From Mesostigma viride (Eukaryota > Streptophyta > Mesostigmatophyceae > Mesostigmatales > Mesostigmataceae): a stretch of DNA of 64,000 nt. Positions 10,942 to 21,068 of this stretch are shown piece after piece (position 1 is the stretch's first letter; each line of letters opens with the position of its first letter). The position numbers and the translations under genes were made by a program. Under the pieces are notes generated by a model. The model saw only the letters and a program-made list of their open reading frames with translations, made no database searches and was not told where the DNA came from. The DNA lies in the NCBI GenBank assembly GCA_009746045.1, contig RPFO01001143.1:1-64000 (forward strand), in the 5' to 3' direction.

Positions 10942-13900
10942 GGGCGTCCGTCAAGGCAGAGAACGGACGAAGAGCGGAGGAAGTGGGCTTACAAGATTGA
11001 ACATAACTGTTCGGAAAGGCATCTCACAACATTTTTTGAGGACTGGCGCCAACGAGCACCGGGCACCGACTTATGGTCGGTTATTGTGAAGACCTTTGAG
11101 AGGAAGGGGCTGCTGACGACACGTGCTGGAAATGCGAAGCCCAGCATTTTGGACTCCTGGGAGCCAGCGCCGTCCTCTCAAGTGCACGACAAGAATCTAA
11201 CTGACACCATACAGGCGGCGTTTCATCTGCGGCAGAAGATACGCCTAGTTCCAGACGATGTCGACATCGTGGGGGGGTCCGCGATTGCGACTCAAGTACG
11301 GGCCCCCACGGAGAACTTGTGCCAACTCCCGGAACTCATGCGGCATCGGACGGTGACGGTGCGGAATTGTAGGGGGCTCGCGCCGTGGTTCGTGGGGGCC
11401 GGCACAAGTCTGACAAAAGCAAAATGTGCCGTGCCGATCTTCCGGTTTGCGTGGCAGGTGCTGGCAGACCGTGATCCAGGTCTCTACAATTTATGGGTGC
11501 AGAGGAGTGAAATGGTTCCTTACCACATTAAAATACTGACGGGGGACGACAGTGACCGTGCCGTGCAGAGGTTCGGATACTATCGTTCGCCAACGGCCGA
11601 GGAAGCCATGTCCATTCTCCGGACGGACTCCCTGAAGGACATGGCGGCCGCTTGCTCAGACGAGTTGATCACCATGGAGTTGGATCCGTCCGAGTGGTCA
11701 AATGAATCTGAGCGTCAGGCAGTAGTTGACCTGACGACATCCGCGCTGGGGAGCTTGAACATCTCGGACCATGCCGGCCTTAAGGGTAAATTTCCAGACC
11801 AGACGCCTTGCGTGTTTGTGCAGTTTGCCGTGCTGGACGGCAACCACTACACGCAGATGTTGAAGTCCGTGATTTTCGAGGGCTCTGACGAGCAAGTGAG
11901 TACCGCGATAGCTGGCGAGATTGCGGGTACACAAAAGGGCAAGTTCGTGGAGACAACCGACGAGGCGTTTGATTTGTGGAGGGGTTGGTGAGGGACGCGG
12001 ACAAGTTCAAGTACACCAATCTGGACGTGCTCAAGGGCTGGGAGGTGGAGGGGGAAGCACTGATCCCGCCCATGAAGGACATGCGGACGCAAAAGGTAAA
12101 TATAACGGATCGGGTGTGGGAACGTTTTAGGCACTAGATGTTATTTTTGTTCGCCAACGGCCGTTGGAAACTGGAAATTAGGGTGTGATTTTTCTTTCGC
12201 AAACGGCCGTTGGAACCTGGAAATTAGTGTGTGATTTTTCTTGCGCCAACGGCCGTTGGAACCTGGAAATTAGGGTGTGATTTTTCTTGCGCCAACGGCC
12301 GTTGGAACCTGGAAATTTGGTTGATATTTTTCTTGCGCCAACGGCCGTTGGAACCTGGAAATTCGGTCGACATTTTTCTTGCGCCAACGGCCGTTGGAGC
12401 CTGGAAATTAGGGTGTGATTTTTCTTGCGCCAACGGCCGTTGGAACCTGGAAAGTAGGGTGTGATTTTTCTTGCGCCAACGGCCATTGGAACCTGGAAAT
12501 TAGTGTGTGATTTTTCTTGCGCCAACGGCCGTTGGAACCTGGAAATTAGGGTGTGATTTTTCTTGCGCCAACGGCCGTTGGAACCTGGAAATTAGGGTGT
12601 GATTTTTCTTGCGCCAACGGCCGTTGGAACCTGGAAATTAGGGTGTGATTTTTGTTCGGGAACGGCCGATCTTCCAAAGTGTAAGGACAAAATGTCAGGT
12701 CGTGTGTTGTATGACCGTTTTTTGTCTCAAACACTGTGATTCACATTTCATGCATGCAGGGGAGAGAGGCGCATCGGAGGGTTGCCCTGATCGGAGGGGG
12801 GCTGAATGCAGAAGACGAGGCCGTTTCCAAAAAGTCGAGGGGGACGGCGCTGCTGGAAGTGCACAACTATTTCAAGACGCACATGGAGGAATCCTGGGAT
12901 AAGCCGGAGGTGCCCCTTCAGGACCAGAAAGAAATATGGAATTTGATTCATGGGGTTTCAAGCAGCACTGAGAAGGCAAGGAAGGACGGGGAGGGGGAGG
13001 AGGGTGGTGAGGAGCGGGTTGGAGGGCGATTGAACGAGGGTGGTTTGTCCGAATCGGAGAAAACCCAAGTCTACGACTTCATCTCGGCTGTGAAGGATGA
13101 AACGGTCGCTCCGAACGACGACAGTAGATGTGGAATGCCGATTGAGGACAAGCTGGCCAAGGAGCTTGCAGAGTTTCTGGACATCGTGGCAGCGGACAAG
13201 CTGGACGGGGAGGGAAGGGTGATGAGGAAGGGGGGGGGATCAAACAGGAAGGGTGGAGGAGTCTAGCCCGCTTTCGATTCTGGCCGTCTATCATGGCAAC
13301 CGTGAAGGCCAAACACGTTCCTCCTCAGTGCTTGTATGACCTGACATACATGGCCAAGATCTTCTGCGAGGTGATTGTCCAGCTTTTCATGATCTACAAC
13401 CGCGATTTGGGGAAATACCCCGAACCACGCGACCTCGGCTGGTTGCCGATGCAGCCTTCGGAAGCCGACAGCGCCCTTCAGAGGGTGGCCGATACGGTCG
13501 CTGTAGCTGCCAAGAGACTAAGGGCGGTTATCAGGCCAACGGGGAGGGACGATTCCACCTTCCCACTTGCACTGCTGGAGAGGACGGATTTTTGGACGAC
13601 CCACAAGGAGGAAACGAAATGGTGGGTCCTGATTGCGCCCGAACCCCCAACCGAACAGGCTGTGGTGCCCCAACCCGTACAGCCTGTGGCGGGGGCTGTG
13701 GTGGTGACGGGGGCTGTGCCGGAGGAAGGCCAAGCCGAACATGCGGAGGCAGAGGACGTCCAGTCGGGTCGCCAAAAAAAGGTGGGGGAGAAGCGGGAAC
13801 CCCCGCGGAAGTTTGGGTCGGAGGAGCTGGCATCCGAAATCGAGCAGCAGGGCCCGTGGATTTCTAAGAAAGTTTACGGGTCTGACGGGGAAACGACCTG

Positions 13901-16110
13901 TGAGTTCATGATGAAGACTTTCGCGTGGGAGAAAAGCGATGGGCCGACACGGTTGGCTCAAGTGGTACTTAATGCAATGGAGGGGTTCGAATTTGTTGTG
14001 AAGAGGAAGGGGGGGTGAACCAGCCGGATATCAAGAATGGGATATGGCTGCTGAATTTGGAACACCACGCGAAGCTGTGGAATGATGAGGAATTGTTGAA
14101 GGGTCGAACGGGTGGGTGGGTGGAGAAAAGGGACTGGAAGGCGGCGAAGGATTGTGGAGATTTCAATGGTGTGAAGGACGACTGGTCGTCGTACCTAGGC
14201 GATTTCACGGGATTCTTCAACCCACCCGTGATCTTCATTGGGTCAAAGGAGCAGGTGGATGGGTTTAAGGTCCTTCTGAAGGTACTTGGGAAGCGGCCTG
14301 AGGGGGAGGATATTTCCAATCCCAACGGCCGTTCGGGCAAGGAAATTGCGGGTGCAGCCCAGAAGCGTCCGCTGGAGACGGCAGGCGCTGGCACCAAAAA
14401 GAAACGCCGGAAGCGCGCCGCCTCGGAGACCCCCGCGGCCGAAGACGTCTCAATGGGGGATGATGAGGATGTCGGGTCACATGGGGGTGATGATGGGGAG
14501 GAGGTTGGTGATGATGGTGCCGGCGATGATGAGGGGGACGGGAATGAGGGTGGTGATAAGGGGGGCGGGTCGAAGGACGGAGAGGGGGGGGTTCGAAGGG
14601 CGGAGAGGGGGGCGGGTCGAAGGGCGGAGAGGGGGGGGGTCGAAGGACGGAGAGGGGGGCGGGTCGAAGGGCGGAGAGGGGGGGGGTCGAAGGGCGGAGA
14701 GGGGGGGGGTCGAAGGACGGAGAGGGGGCGGGTCGAAGGGCGGAGAGGGGAGGGGGTCGAAGGATGGAGAGGGGGGCGGAGAGAAGGGCGGAGAGGGGAG
14801 GGGGTCGAAGGGCGGAGAGGGGGGCGGGTCGAAGGGCGGAGAGGGGGGCGGGTCAAAGGGTGGAGAGGGGGGCGGGTCAAAGGGCGGAGAGGGGGGCGGG
14901 TCCAAGGGCGGAGAGGGGGGGGAGAGAAGGGTGGAGAGGGGGGCGGGTCAAAGGGCGGAGAGGGGGGCGGGTCGAAGGGCGGAGAGGGGGGCGGGTCGAC
15001 CGGCGCATCGGGGGAAGGGGGGAAGGAGGGGGGGGAGGGGAGGGAGGCTCGAGGGGGAATTCGGGGGCGTCGGGGGGGGGATGTTGGGGCGTGCCGTCGA
15101 CTACTGCAAAAAGCTCCTTTCGCCTGGCGGGCACGTTCGATCAAGAGCAACGGCTAGTCATCTGTCAAAGGGTAAGTTAATCTGAGTGAATATGGTCGGT
15201 TAAATTATGATGTTTGCATATTCCCAAGTTTGATTTGCGATTGTAATGATAACTAATTGCGCCGCTCGTCATTGCTTGTCCCACACACAGGTGACGAGTC
15301 TGAAGAGGAGCCGCCAAAGGATGACGCGCATGGCGGCCCACCCAAAGGGTTTGAGGAAGATTCGGAAGAATCGGAAGAATCGGAACCTGAGGAGGAAGCG
15401 CCACAAAGACGTGTCACAGTTACCGCAACCCAGCCCAAGCCACTAGACAAGAAAGTGCCACCACCAAGTTGGCAGACGTGGATGGAGAATCTGGAAGGTG
15501 GGGGGGGGGGAAACGGGTCGTGCCCCGCTCGCCTGTTGGATGTCCGGTTTCGGTATTGTGCAAGCACGGCGGTGAATTTTGCCAGTATCGGAAGAACCAA
15601 TCCCAGCGCCTTGATACGTTGTGGAAGCCCACGTGGGCTGCTGATTCGGTGGCTAAACTCAATGCAGACCCAATGAAGCTGGCACACATGCCTGATTTCC
15701 ACGTCGACACGTTCCTGGTGCATGGAGTCGTTCGAAAGGTGGATAAAACGGGCGTGTGGTACGTTAAATTTTGGGCAGAAGGGTGTGACGAAAAGGGAAT
15801 CTGGATTAATGGGGAGCAGGGGACGATGCCCAACATAATTTTCAAGGTACAACAAGACGAGATGCGGAACTGTTTCAAGCCACCTGAGGGAACGTATTTG
15901 GAGTGGTGGATGGACAAGGGGTACCTGGCGACCAGATCTTCCCCAGCGACCAGATCTTCCCCACGACTCCAAGAGAAGGGGGGAGACCAAGCCGCAGGGC
16001 AGGGCAAACGAAAACCTCAAGGGAAGGCTGGCGCAGATGTGCGGGAGGGGGGTGTAAAGAAGCCCAGCGGACGGGCACCTGTAAAGAAACGCCTGTTAGT
16101 AGGTAGTTAG
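10942..16110 (+). CDS. Large multi-exon gene of unknown function (5' end not seen)
   Basis: Three exons are supported: 10,942-12,095, 12,760-15,171 and 15,291-16,110. The first intron starts GTAAAT and ends TGCAG, and its phase is 0 on both sides. The second starts GTAAGT and ends CACAG, with phase 1 matching on both sides. The coding frame breaks near 11,985, 13,235, 14,012 and 15,505, and each break lies in a run of G and is repaired by exactly one more G. I therefore read one continuous protein of roughly 1,460 residues rather than several small genes. The second exon opens with two globular stretches, followed by a KKKRRKR-type basic motif near 14,395. An acidic stretch and then a Gly/Arg/Glu-rich repeat (14,560-15,060) come next. 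The third exon begins with a strongly acidic DESEEE-type segment and ends in a basic Lys/Arg tail before TAG. No domain family is recognised. A nuclear protein is a guess from the charged segments only. The first exon and start codon lie upstream, beyond or within the repeats. Confidence 0.6.
12148..12672 (+). repeat. ~46-bp tandem array with palindromic core (array 2, intronic)
   Basis: Eleven to twelve copies of the same unit as array 1 lie between a clear donor (AAAG|GTAAAT at 12,095/12,096) and a clear acceptor (GCATGCAG at 12,759). The array makes up most of this intron. One unit has CCATTGG instead of CCGTTGG, and the first and last units are partly degenerate (TTCGCCAACGG and TTCGGGAACGG edges), as expected at the margins of a tandem array. 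Confidence 0.95.
14560..15065 (+). repeat. G-rich minisatellite within coding exon
   Basis: Repeats of about 22-24 bp built on GGCGGAGAGGGGGGCGGGTCGAAG run through the second exon of the large gene. The unit length varies with the number of Gs, so the frame is uncertain here. Each frame gives a different low-complexity peptide (Gly/Arg/Glu- or Gly/Ser/Lys-rich). The frame leaving the repeat is fixed by the downstream splice junction at 15,171/15,291. Many runs of four to seven Gs could form G-quadruplexes on the plus strand. Confidence 0.9.
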
Positions 16111-16617
16111 ATAGCTTGATCTGAACTCGTGTACATTTGTAAAGATCGATCTGTACATCTGTCTCCAGAGCATTCACTTGAATATTCAAAGTTCAAGTGG
16201 GAATTACTGGTTGGGTTGTGCACAGGCTTGTGCACAATTTTGGCAATAATTATAATTCGTTCTATAAATAGAACTAGCGGGGTCGTGGAGAGGGTTGTGC
16301 AATTGTAAATTTAATCTACAACTTGTCTCACTTGCTTACCCTCCGAGTGCATGACACTTTGACAAAAACAGCCAATTTTACCCCGACTTGAATAAATTTT
16401 AATAAATGTTAATAAATTTTAACAAATTTTAATAAATTTAAGCAATCTAGTAATGAAAAGTGCACGCGGAAAGCGCACCAGTGACCAAATTGCATGAAAT
16501 GGTAATGATTTCATGTGGAAACGCATTCACAATGAGCATCAATTGTCATGTATTTGTTGAAATGGCGTCTCCTCAAGTAATAAAATTTGGCATGGGTATT
16601 GTAGATTGATTGTGGGC
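16111..16617. other. Intergenic, AT-rich, with short AATAAATTTT repeat
   Basis: No gene is seen. TGTAA occurs shortly after the stop codon (near 16,138), the motif used as a polyadenylation signal in several green algae; this is only suggestive. At 16,387-16,441 there are about five imperfect copies of a 10-12-bp AATAAATTTT unit. Confidence 0.6.
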
Positions 16618-17210
16618 CCCCCCACCTTCAGCTCCGGCAGCGTGCAGGGGGGAAGCCGGTATACTGGAGGGGGGCGGTCATCCACGTTGACCACAAGCCC
16701 TGGCAGGCCCCTCCTGCCACTCCGGACTAGGGAATATACCAGTAGTGTAGATTAGATAGGCTTAGCCTTTGCAAGTGGCCCACGCGCATGTGCGCCCATA
16801 ATGGCCCCCATGGATGATGCTTTCAGTATCTAGCCGCGCCCAGCCTACAATGGGACCTCCCATGGATGATGCATTAAGAATTTAGCCATGCGATGCCTAT
16901 GCAGGGAGTAACTCTCTGCTGAGATGCCATGTGTACACCAGCTATAGCCTAGCCACATACCCTCCACCCCATATGTCATGCAGGCCTTCTACTCGGGCCC
17001 TCTCCTCAAGCCCCCCCTGGGTGCCTGTGCTTGTTAAGGAGGCATGAACCATCATGGCGGTGCAGGTGCACCTTGTGCACCCAGAGCAGGTGACAGTTGT
17101 ACATCCTCCACCTGCAGGTTGTAGCCCTGATTGTATTACAAACCCATAGATGCCCCTTTCTCAGGGCTATGTGTTACATATGCTCCCAACGGAGCTATGA
17201 TTTTAATTAA
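16618..17210 (+). mobile_element. LINE ORF1-unit fragment, 3' end with hairpin and tail
   Basis: The sequence from about 16,630 matches the last codons of the ORF1 protein encoded at 19.2-20.6 kb (the CTCCGGCAG...GGCCACAAGCC region) with several changes. The characteristic 3' untranslated region follows, and it ends with the hairpin CTCCCAACGGAG at 17,183-17,194 and a TTTTAATTAA tail. The copy is 5'-truncated, as is usual for LINE insertions. The tail was later split by a DNA element. Confidence 0.8.
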
Positions 17211-17893
17211 GGGGAGGTGCGCCACAAATCCACCCTAAAACTGAAACATGCTAATATCAACCTGTATTCATTTCCACTATGCTCAGCAATGATTGGGGGC
17301 ATGAAATAACATGTTTGGTGAGTTGTCCATGCACTTGTTGAGGGTACTAACCCCATATATACGCCAATAATGCGCTATTTATAAATAGCAAAAGACGCTA
17401 ATTAGGACTAGGTATGCCCCAGCCAATCCACACATCAGATTGACCTGTAACTTGGCGGGCGTATTTGTCGATCAATTTTTGAATTTTGTATATCTTTGTG
17501 GCCTCTAATTCCATGATTTCATGTCACTTTTATGCAATGTCCGGAAAAAAAGGTGCTTTGGGGGGGGGAAATTAATTACTCTCACAATACACCTCCGATG
17601 CTACTTGTGAGTAGCCCAATATGTTTTGGCCATGAACGATTCTACATGGGTATATCTTGCTGTCCCAAACGGATGTGTGGATTGGCTGGGGCATACCTAG
17701 TCCTAATTAGCGTCTTTTGCTACTTATAGCGCATTATTGGCGTATATATGGGGGTAGTACCCTCAACAAGTGCATGGACAACTCACCAAACATGTTATTT
17801 CATGCCCCCAATCATTGCTGAGCATAGTGGAAATGAATACAGGTTGATATTAGCATGTTTCAGTTGTAGGGTGGTTTTGTGGCGCACCTCCCC
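17211..17893. mobile_element. Fold-back MITE with ~230-bp inverted repeats, TTAA-flanked
   Basis: The left arm begins GGGGAGGTGCGCCAC and the right arm ends with its reverse complement GTGGCGCACCTCCCC. The two arms match for roughly 230 bp each and surround a short unique centre near 17,450-17,650. TTAA lies immediately outside each end (17,207-17,210 and 17,894-17,897), which suits a TTAA-targeting (piggyBac-type) transposase. No transposase is encoded, so it is non-autonomous. It sits in the TTAATTAA tail of a LINE unit, so the exact duplication is ambiguous because the target itself repeats TTAA. Confidence 0.85.
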
Positions 17894-18185
17894 TTAATTA
17901 ATTAATTAATTAGCCTAGCATGTGGCCCCCGCGCATGTGCGCCCATAATGGCCCCCATGGATGATGCCTTCAACATTTAGCCATGCTATTCTGATCAGGA
18001 AGGGGCGCTTTGCTGAGTAGAATAAGTAGGGTTTTCTAGATTAGATTAGCTTAGAGTTAGATTAGTTCGGTTTCGCGGCTTTGCCCCCCCCCTGGCCCCC
18101 TCCCTCCATCCACGGAAATATGTGCTACATGCATATCTCCCAACGGAGTCATGTTATAACTTAATTTAATTTTTTAATTCTGATC
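17894..18185 (+). mobile_element. LINE fragments: ORF1-unit UTR piece and ORF2-unit 3' end
   Basis: After the rest of the interrupted TTAATTAA tail, 17,913-17,985 matches a part of the ORF1-unit 3' UTR (GCGCATGTGCGCCCATAATGG). From about 18,000 the sequence matches the 3' UTR of the ORF2 unit at 24.0 kb (GATTAGCTTAGAGTTAG, then TATGTGCTACAT-like). It ends with the hairpin CTCCCAACGGAG at 18,137-18,148 and an AATTTAATTTTTTAAT tail. Confidence 0.75.
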
Positions 18186-18917
18186 AGGCACTCCGCAAAG
18201 GTGAAAACCATTTGCGTTCAGTGCCGGGCCGAGGAAAACGCGGAAAAACGCGATCTGCAAATGAATCCGACCGGAATCGAACTCCCTTCACCGTGGACGA
18301 CGACTTGACCCTGGCGCAGCAACAACGGCGACGGGAGCTATGGCCGACCTACCTCCAGCTCCGGCAGACCAAGGCGGGGCAGCCGGTGTACTGGAAGGGG
18401 GCGGCCATCTACGTCGGCCACAAGCCATGGCAGGCGACCCCCGCGGCCCCCGCGACTCCAGACGCCCCAGCTTAGGGGAATACAGCGGTAGTAGTGTAGA
18501 ATAGATAGACCGTGGCCATGTACATGTACGCCTCCTACAGGCACTATACCAGCTGAGCCACGAGCATTATTTAACCATGTACATGTGTGCCTATGATGTG
18601 CCACACTCCAGATGATGCCTAGCTTTATTTAGTTATGCTGTGCCCATGCAGAGAGCTGCTCTCTGCTGAGATGCCACGCTCTATGTAGTTTTTGTATAGC
18701 CATGATGATCTTCCCCCTCACAGGCATGCTCCCCCCTTACCCGGGCATAGCATGATAGACCATTCATGAGGGTGCAGGTGCCCTGGTGCACCTAGAGCAG
18801 GGGTAGCTTACATTCCCACCCTTGCATGAAGTAGCCTAGAATGAAGTAGCCATATGCCCCTTCTCAGGGCTATGTGCTACATATACTCCCAACGGAGTGA
18901 TGTTGATAGTTAATTAA
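18186..18917 (+). mobile_element. LINE ORF1-unit, 5'-truncated, with intact 3' end
   Basis: The unit contains the last ~65 codons of the ORF1 protein in frame (about 18,284-18,475, stop TAG), including the DDDLTLAQQQRRREL and PVYWKGAAIYVGHKPW segments. The ~420-bp 3' UTR follows, with the hairpin CTCCCAACGGAG at 18,886-18,897 and a TTAATTAAT tail. The DDDL segment corresponds to the C-terminal part of L1-type ORF1 RNA-binding proteins. The sequence upstream of about 18,280 is not homologous, so truncation occurred there. Confidence 0.8.
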
Positions 18918-19220
18918 TCCACTCTCGCTGGCAGCGGTACGCCTGGCCAAGGTGGTGTTGGTCTTTTGTGTTCGCCGCTGGCAGTTGCTAGCCTCAGCAC
19001 GCTTAAGTTTCTAACCCCACGCCTTATGGTAGCACATTTCACCTCCAAGGTTATCACGTGACAAGCAGCTATGCCACGAGCCACAAGGTAGCCATGGCTG
19101 CCGGCGGAGCTCATAACTTTCACGTTTGAGCACCGAATTTAGCCGTGAATATCACAATCGACGCGTCTTTCTACGACGCACATGCTGATATAATTTTCCG
19201 CAGCTATTACGCAATATACG
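18918..19220. other. Region upstream of ORF1 copy, no gene seen
   Basis: This stretch lies between the tail of one ORF1 unit and the first ATG of the next. It may be the 5' UTR of the unit starting at 19,221, but there is no second copy in the window to compare it with. Confidence 0.4.
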
Positions 19221-20616
19221 ATGAGCAAACGCTTATCGACGCAACGCAGCCTGACGGCTGCGCTCGGCAATGAAAATACGTTTGCAGCTCCGGCTGCAGC
19301 TTCGCCCGGTCAGGTCCGGCAGGCAATGATGACACTAGTCGCGCACTGGTGGTCGTCCAGCACCCTCCCGGGCTTCCTGCCTCGCCCTCAGCCTCGCCTG
19401 AGCCAAAACGCAGCCGCCCAACCGAACCGAGCTGGTCTGAGCGCGACTTTGACGTCGACGGGTTATTTTCCACCTTCGACGATGCCAGACCCAGCGTTTT
19501 CGACATGCCACCCATCAAGATACTGGAGCTCGTGTTTTATGGGTCATACGCCTCCCTTTTCGACCTGTGCCAGCGCCTTCAAAGCCATAGCCGCCTCCGC
19601 ACTGGACCTGACGGCCGGTTTTCAATCCGACAACATGCTGAGAACCTGGCCCGCTGGTCTCGCCCCTGTCTTCAGCTCGCCGCCCTCTTTTCCATCCTTC
19701 AGCGCTCTGTCACGGACCTCTGGACCCCCTCCCCCTTGACCGAATCCACCTTCCTCCTCCACCTCCAAGAAACCATCTCACAGCACGTGACGCCCCTAGC
19801 TGCAGATGTGGCAGCTGTGGGTCGCACGCTGGCTGCTGAGCTCCCCACCATCCCCACCGCCACCGCCACCCTCCTCGCCTCCACCCCCCCCCTCCGCCTC
19901 CACCGACTCCATCGACCGCCCAGCTCCGCGACATTGACCAGCGTCTTAAGGATAATGCCATCGCTATCGAGGTCCTGCAGAACACCGCGGGCCTCACCGC
20001 CCAGGCGGTGAAGGACATTGCCGCCAAGCCAGCCTCTGCTGGCCTGGCCGGCGATGCTCCTCCCATCACGACCTGGGCGGACATGCTTAAGCAGCACACC
20101 ACCTCCACCACCTCCGCCGTCGCAGCCCAGCTCCAGCGGCAGACGCTTGACCTCCGCGAGGAGGCCGAGCTCGCCAAGCGCAGCCTTAACGTCATTGTCA
20201 AGAACCTCGACATGGAGGAAGGTGAGAATTCCGAGAAGCTAATTGCACGTGCGTTTGAGAGAGAAATTCTTAGTCGCATGGGCCTTACTGGTGAGATCGA
20301 GCTGGTCGCCCACCGCCTTCCCCGCGCGCGGGGGAAGGCAGGGCCGCCCCCGCTCCTTCTCACCTTCAAGAACCCGGCGGACAAGATTTCTTTTCTCCGA
20401 CGCCGCAAGCGGCTCGAGAAGACTCTCTTCACCCTTGACGACGACTTGACCCTGGCGCAGCAACAACGGCGACGGGAGCTATGGCCGACCTACCTCCCGC
20501 TCCGGCAGACCAAGGCGGGGCAGCCGGTGTACTGGAAGGGGGCGGCCATCTACGTCGGCCACAAGCCATGGCAGGCGACCCCCGCGGCCCCAACGACTCC
20601 AGACTCCCCAGCTTAG
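19221..20616 (+). pseudogene. LINE ORF1 protein (family 1), frame-broken near-full-length copy
   Basis: An RNA-binding ORF1-type protein of a non-LTR retrotransposon starts with MSKRLSTQ at 19,221. It shifts frame near 19,350 and again at the C9 run near 19,885, and one extra base at each point restores a single frame. A proline-rich SPSASPEPK segment follows the N-terminus, as in the family 2 protein at 41-42.5 kb. A helical, Ala/Glu-rich region (about 19,900-20,220) precedes an RRM-like part with LLLTFKNPADK, followed by RRRKRL and the C-terminal DDDLTLAQQQRRREL/VYWKGAAIYV block. This order matches L1 ORF1p (coiled coil, RRM, C-terminal domain). The second break is in a homopolymer, so the copy may be less damaged than it looks. 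Confidence 0.75.
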
Positions 20617-21068
20617 GGGAATACAGCAGTAGTAGTGTAGAATCGATAGACCGTGGCCATGTACATGTAAGCCTCCTACAGGCTCTATACCAGCTGACTC
20701 ACGAGTCTCCCTTAGCCATGTACATGTGTGCCTATGATGCATTGATGTGCCACACTCCAGATGATGCCTAGCCTTATTTAGTAATGTTGTGCCCATGCAG
20801 GGAGTAACTCTCTGCTGAGATGCCATGCCCTAGCTTTTTGTATAGCCATGCTGATCTTCCCCCCCATGACGGGCTCCCCCAGTTCGCTGGGCATAGCTTG
20901 AAGATCATGGGGATGCAAGTGCCCTGGTGCACCTAGAGCAAGGGTCCTTTACATTCCCACCCTTGCAGGAAGTAGCTTAGAATGTATGATAGGCCATATG
21001 CCCCTTCTCTGGGCTATGTGCTACATATACTCCCAACGGAGTTATGTTCCCAATTAATTAATTAATTT
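20617..21068 (+). mobile_element. 3' UTR, hairpin and tail of ORF1-only LINE unit
   Basis: The ORF1 stop is followed by ~410 bp of untranslated sequence alignable with 16.74-17.2 kb and 18.48-18.9 kb. It includes TATGTGCTACATATA, the hairpin CTCCCAACGGAG at 21,030-21,041 and the tail (AATT)n. This end structure closes the unit before any reverse transcriptase sequence begins, so ORF1 here is on a separate unit from ORF2. Confidence 0.8.
21030..21041 (+). promoter_or_regulatory. Conserved 3'-terminal hairpin of LINE units
   Basis: CTCC-CAAC-GGAG can fold into a four-base-pair stem. The same motif ends the units at 17,183, 18,137, 18,886, 24,096 and 24,382, usually preceded by TATGTGCTACAT and followed by an AT-rich tail. 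Family 2 ends have the longer version CTCCC-CAAC-GGGAG (28,252, with CAAT in the loop; 40,733 on the minus strand). A compensated extra C-G pair between families supports a real RNA structure. In stringent-type LINEs a 3' hairpin is recognised by the reverse transcriptase; that role is inferred here. Confidence 0.7.

Noticed and set aside
10050-12672. CRISPR-like array of palindromic repeats
   Set aside because: Units are directly tandem with no unique spacers, in a eukaryotic intron, and no cas-like genes are present.
13969-15150. Minus-strand Pro/Ser-rich protein opposite the G-rich exon
   Set aside because: It is the complement of the G-rich minisatellite and has no independent coding signs; splice and frame evidence favour the plus strand.
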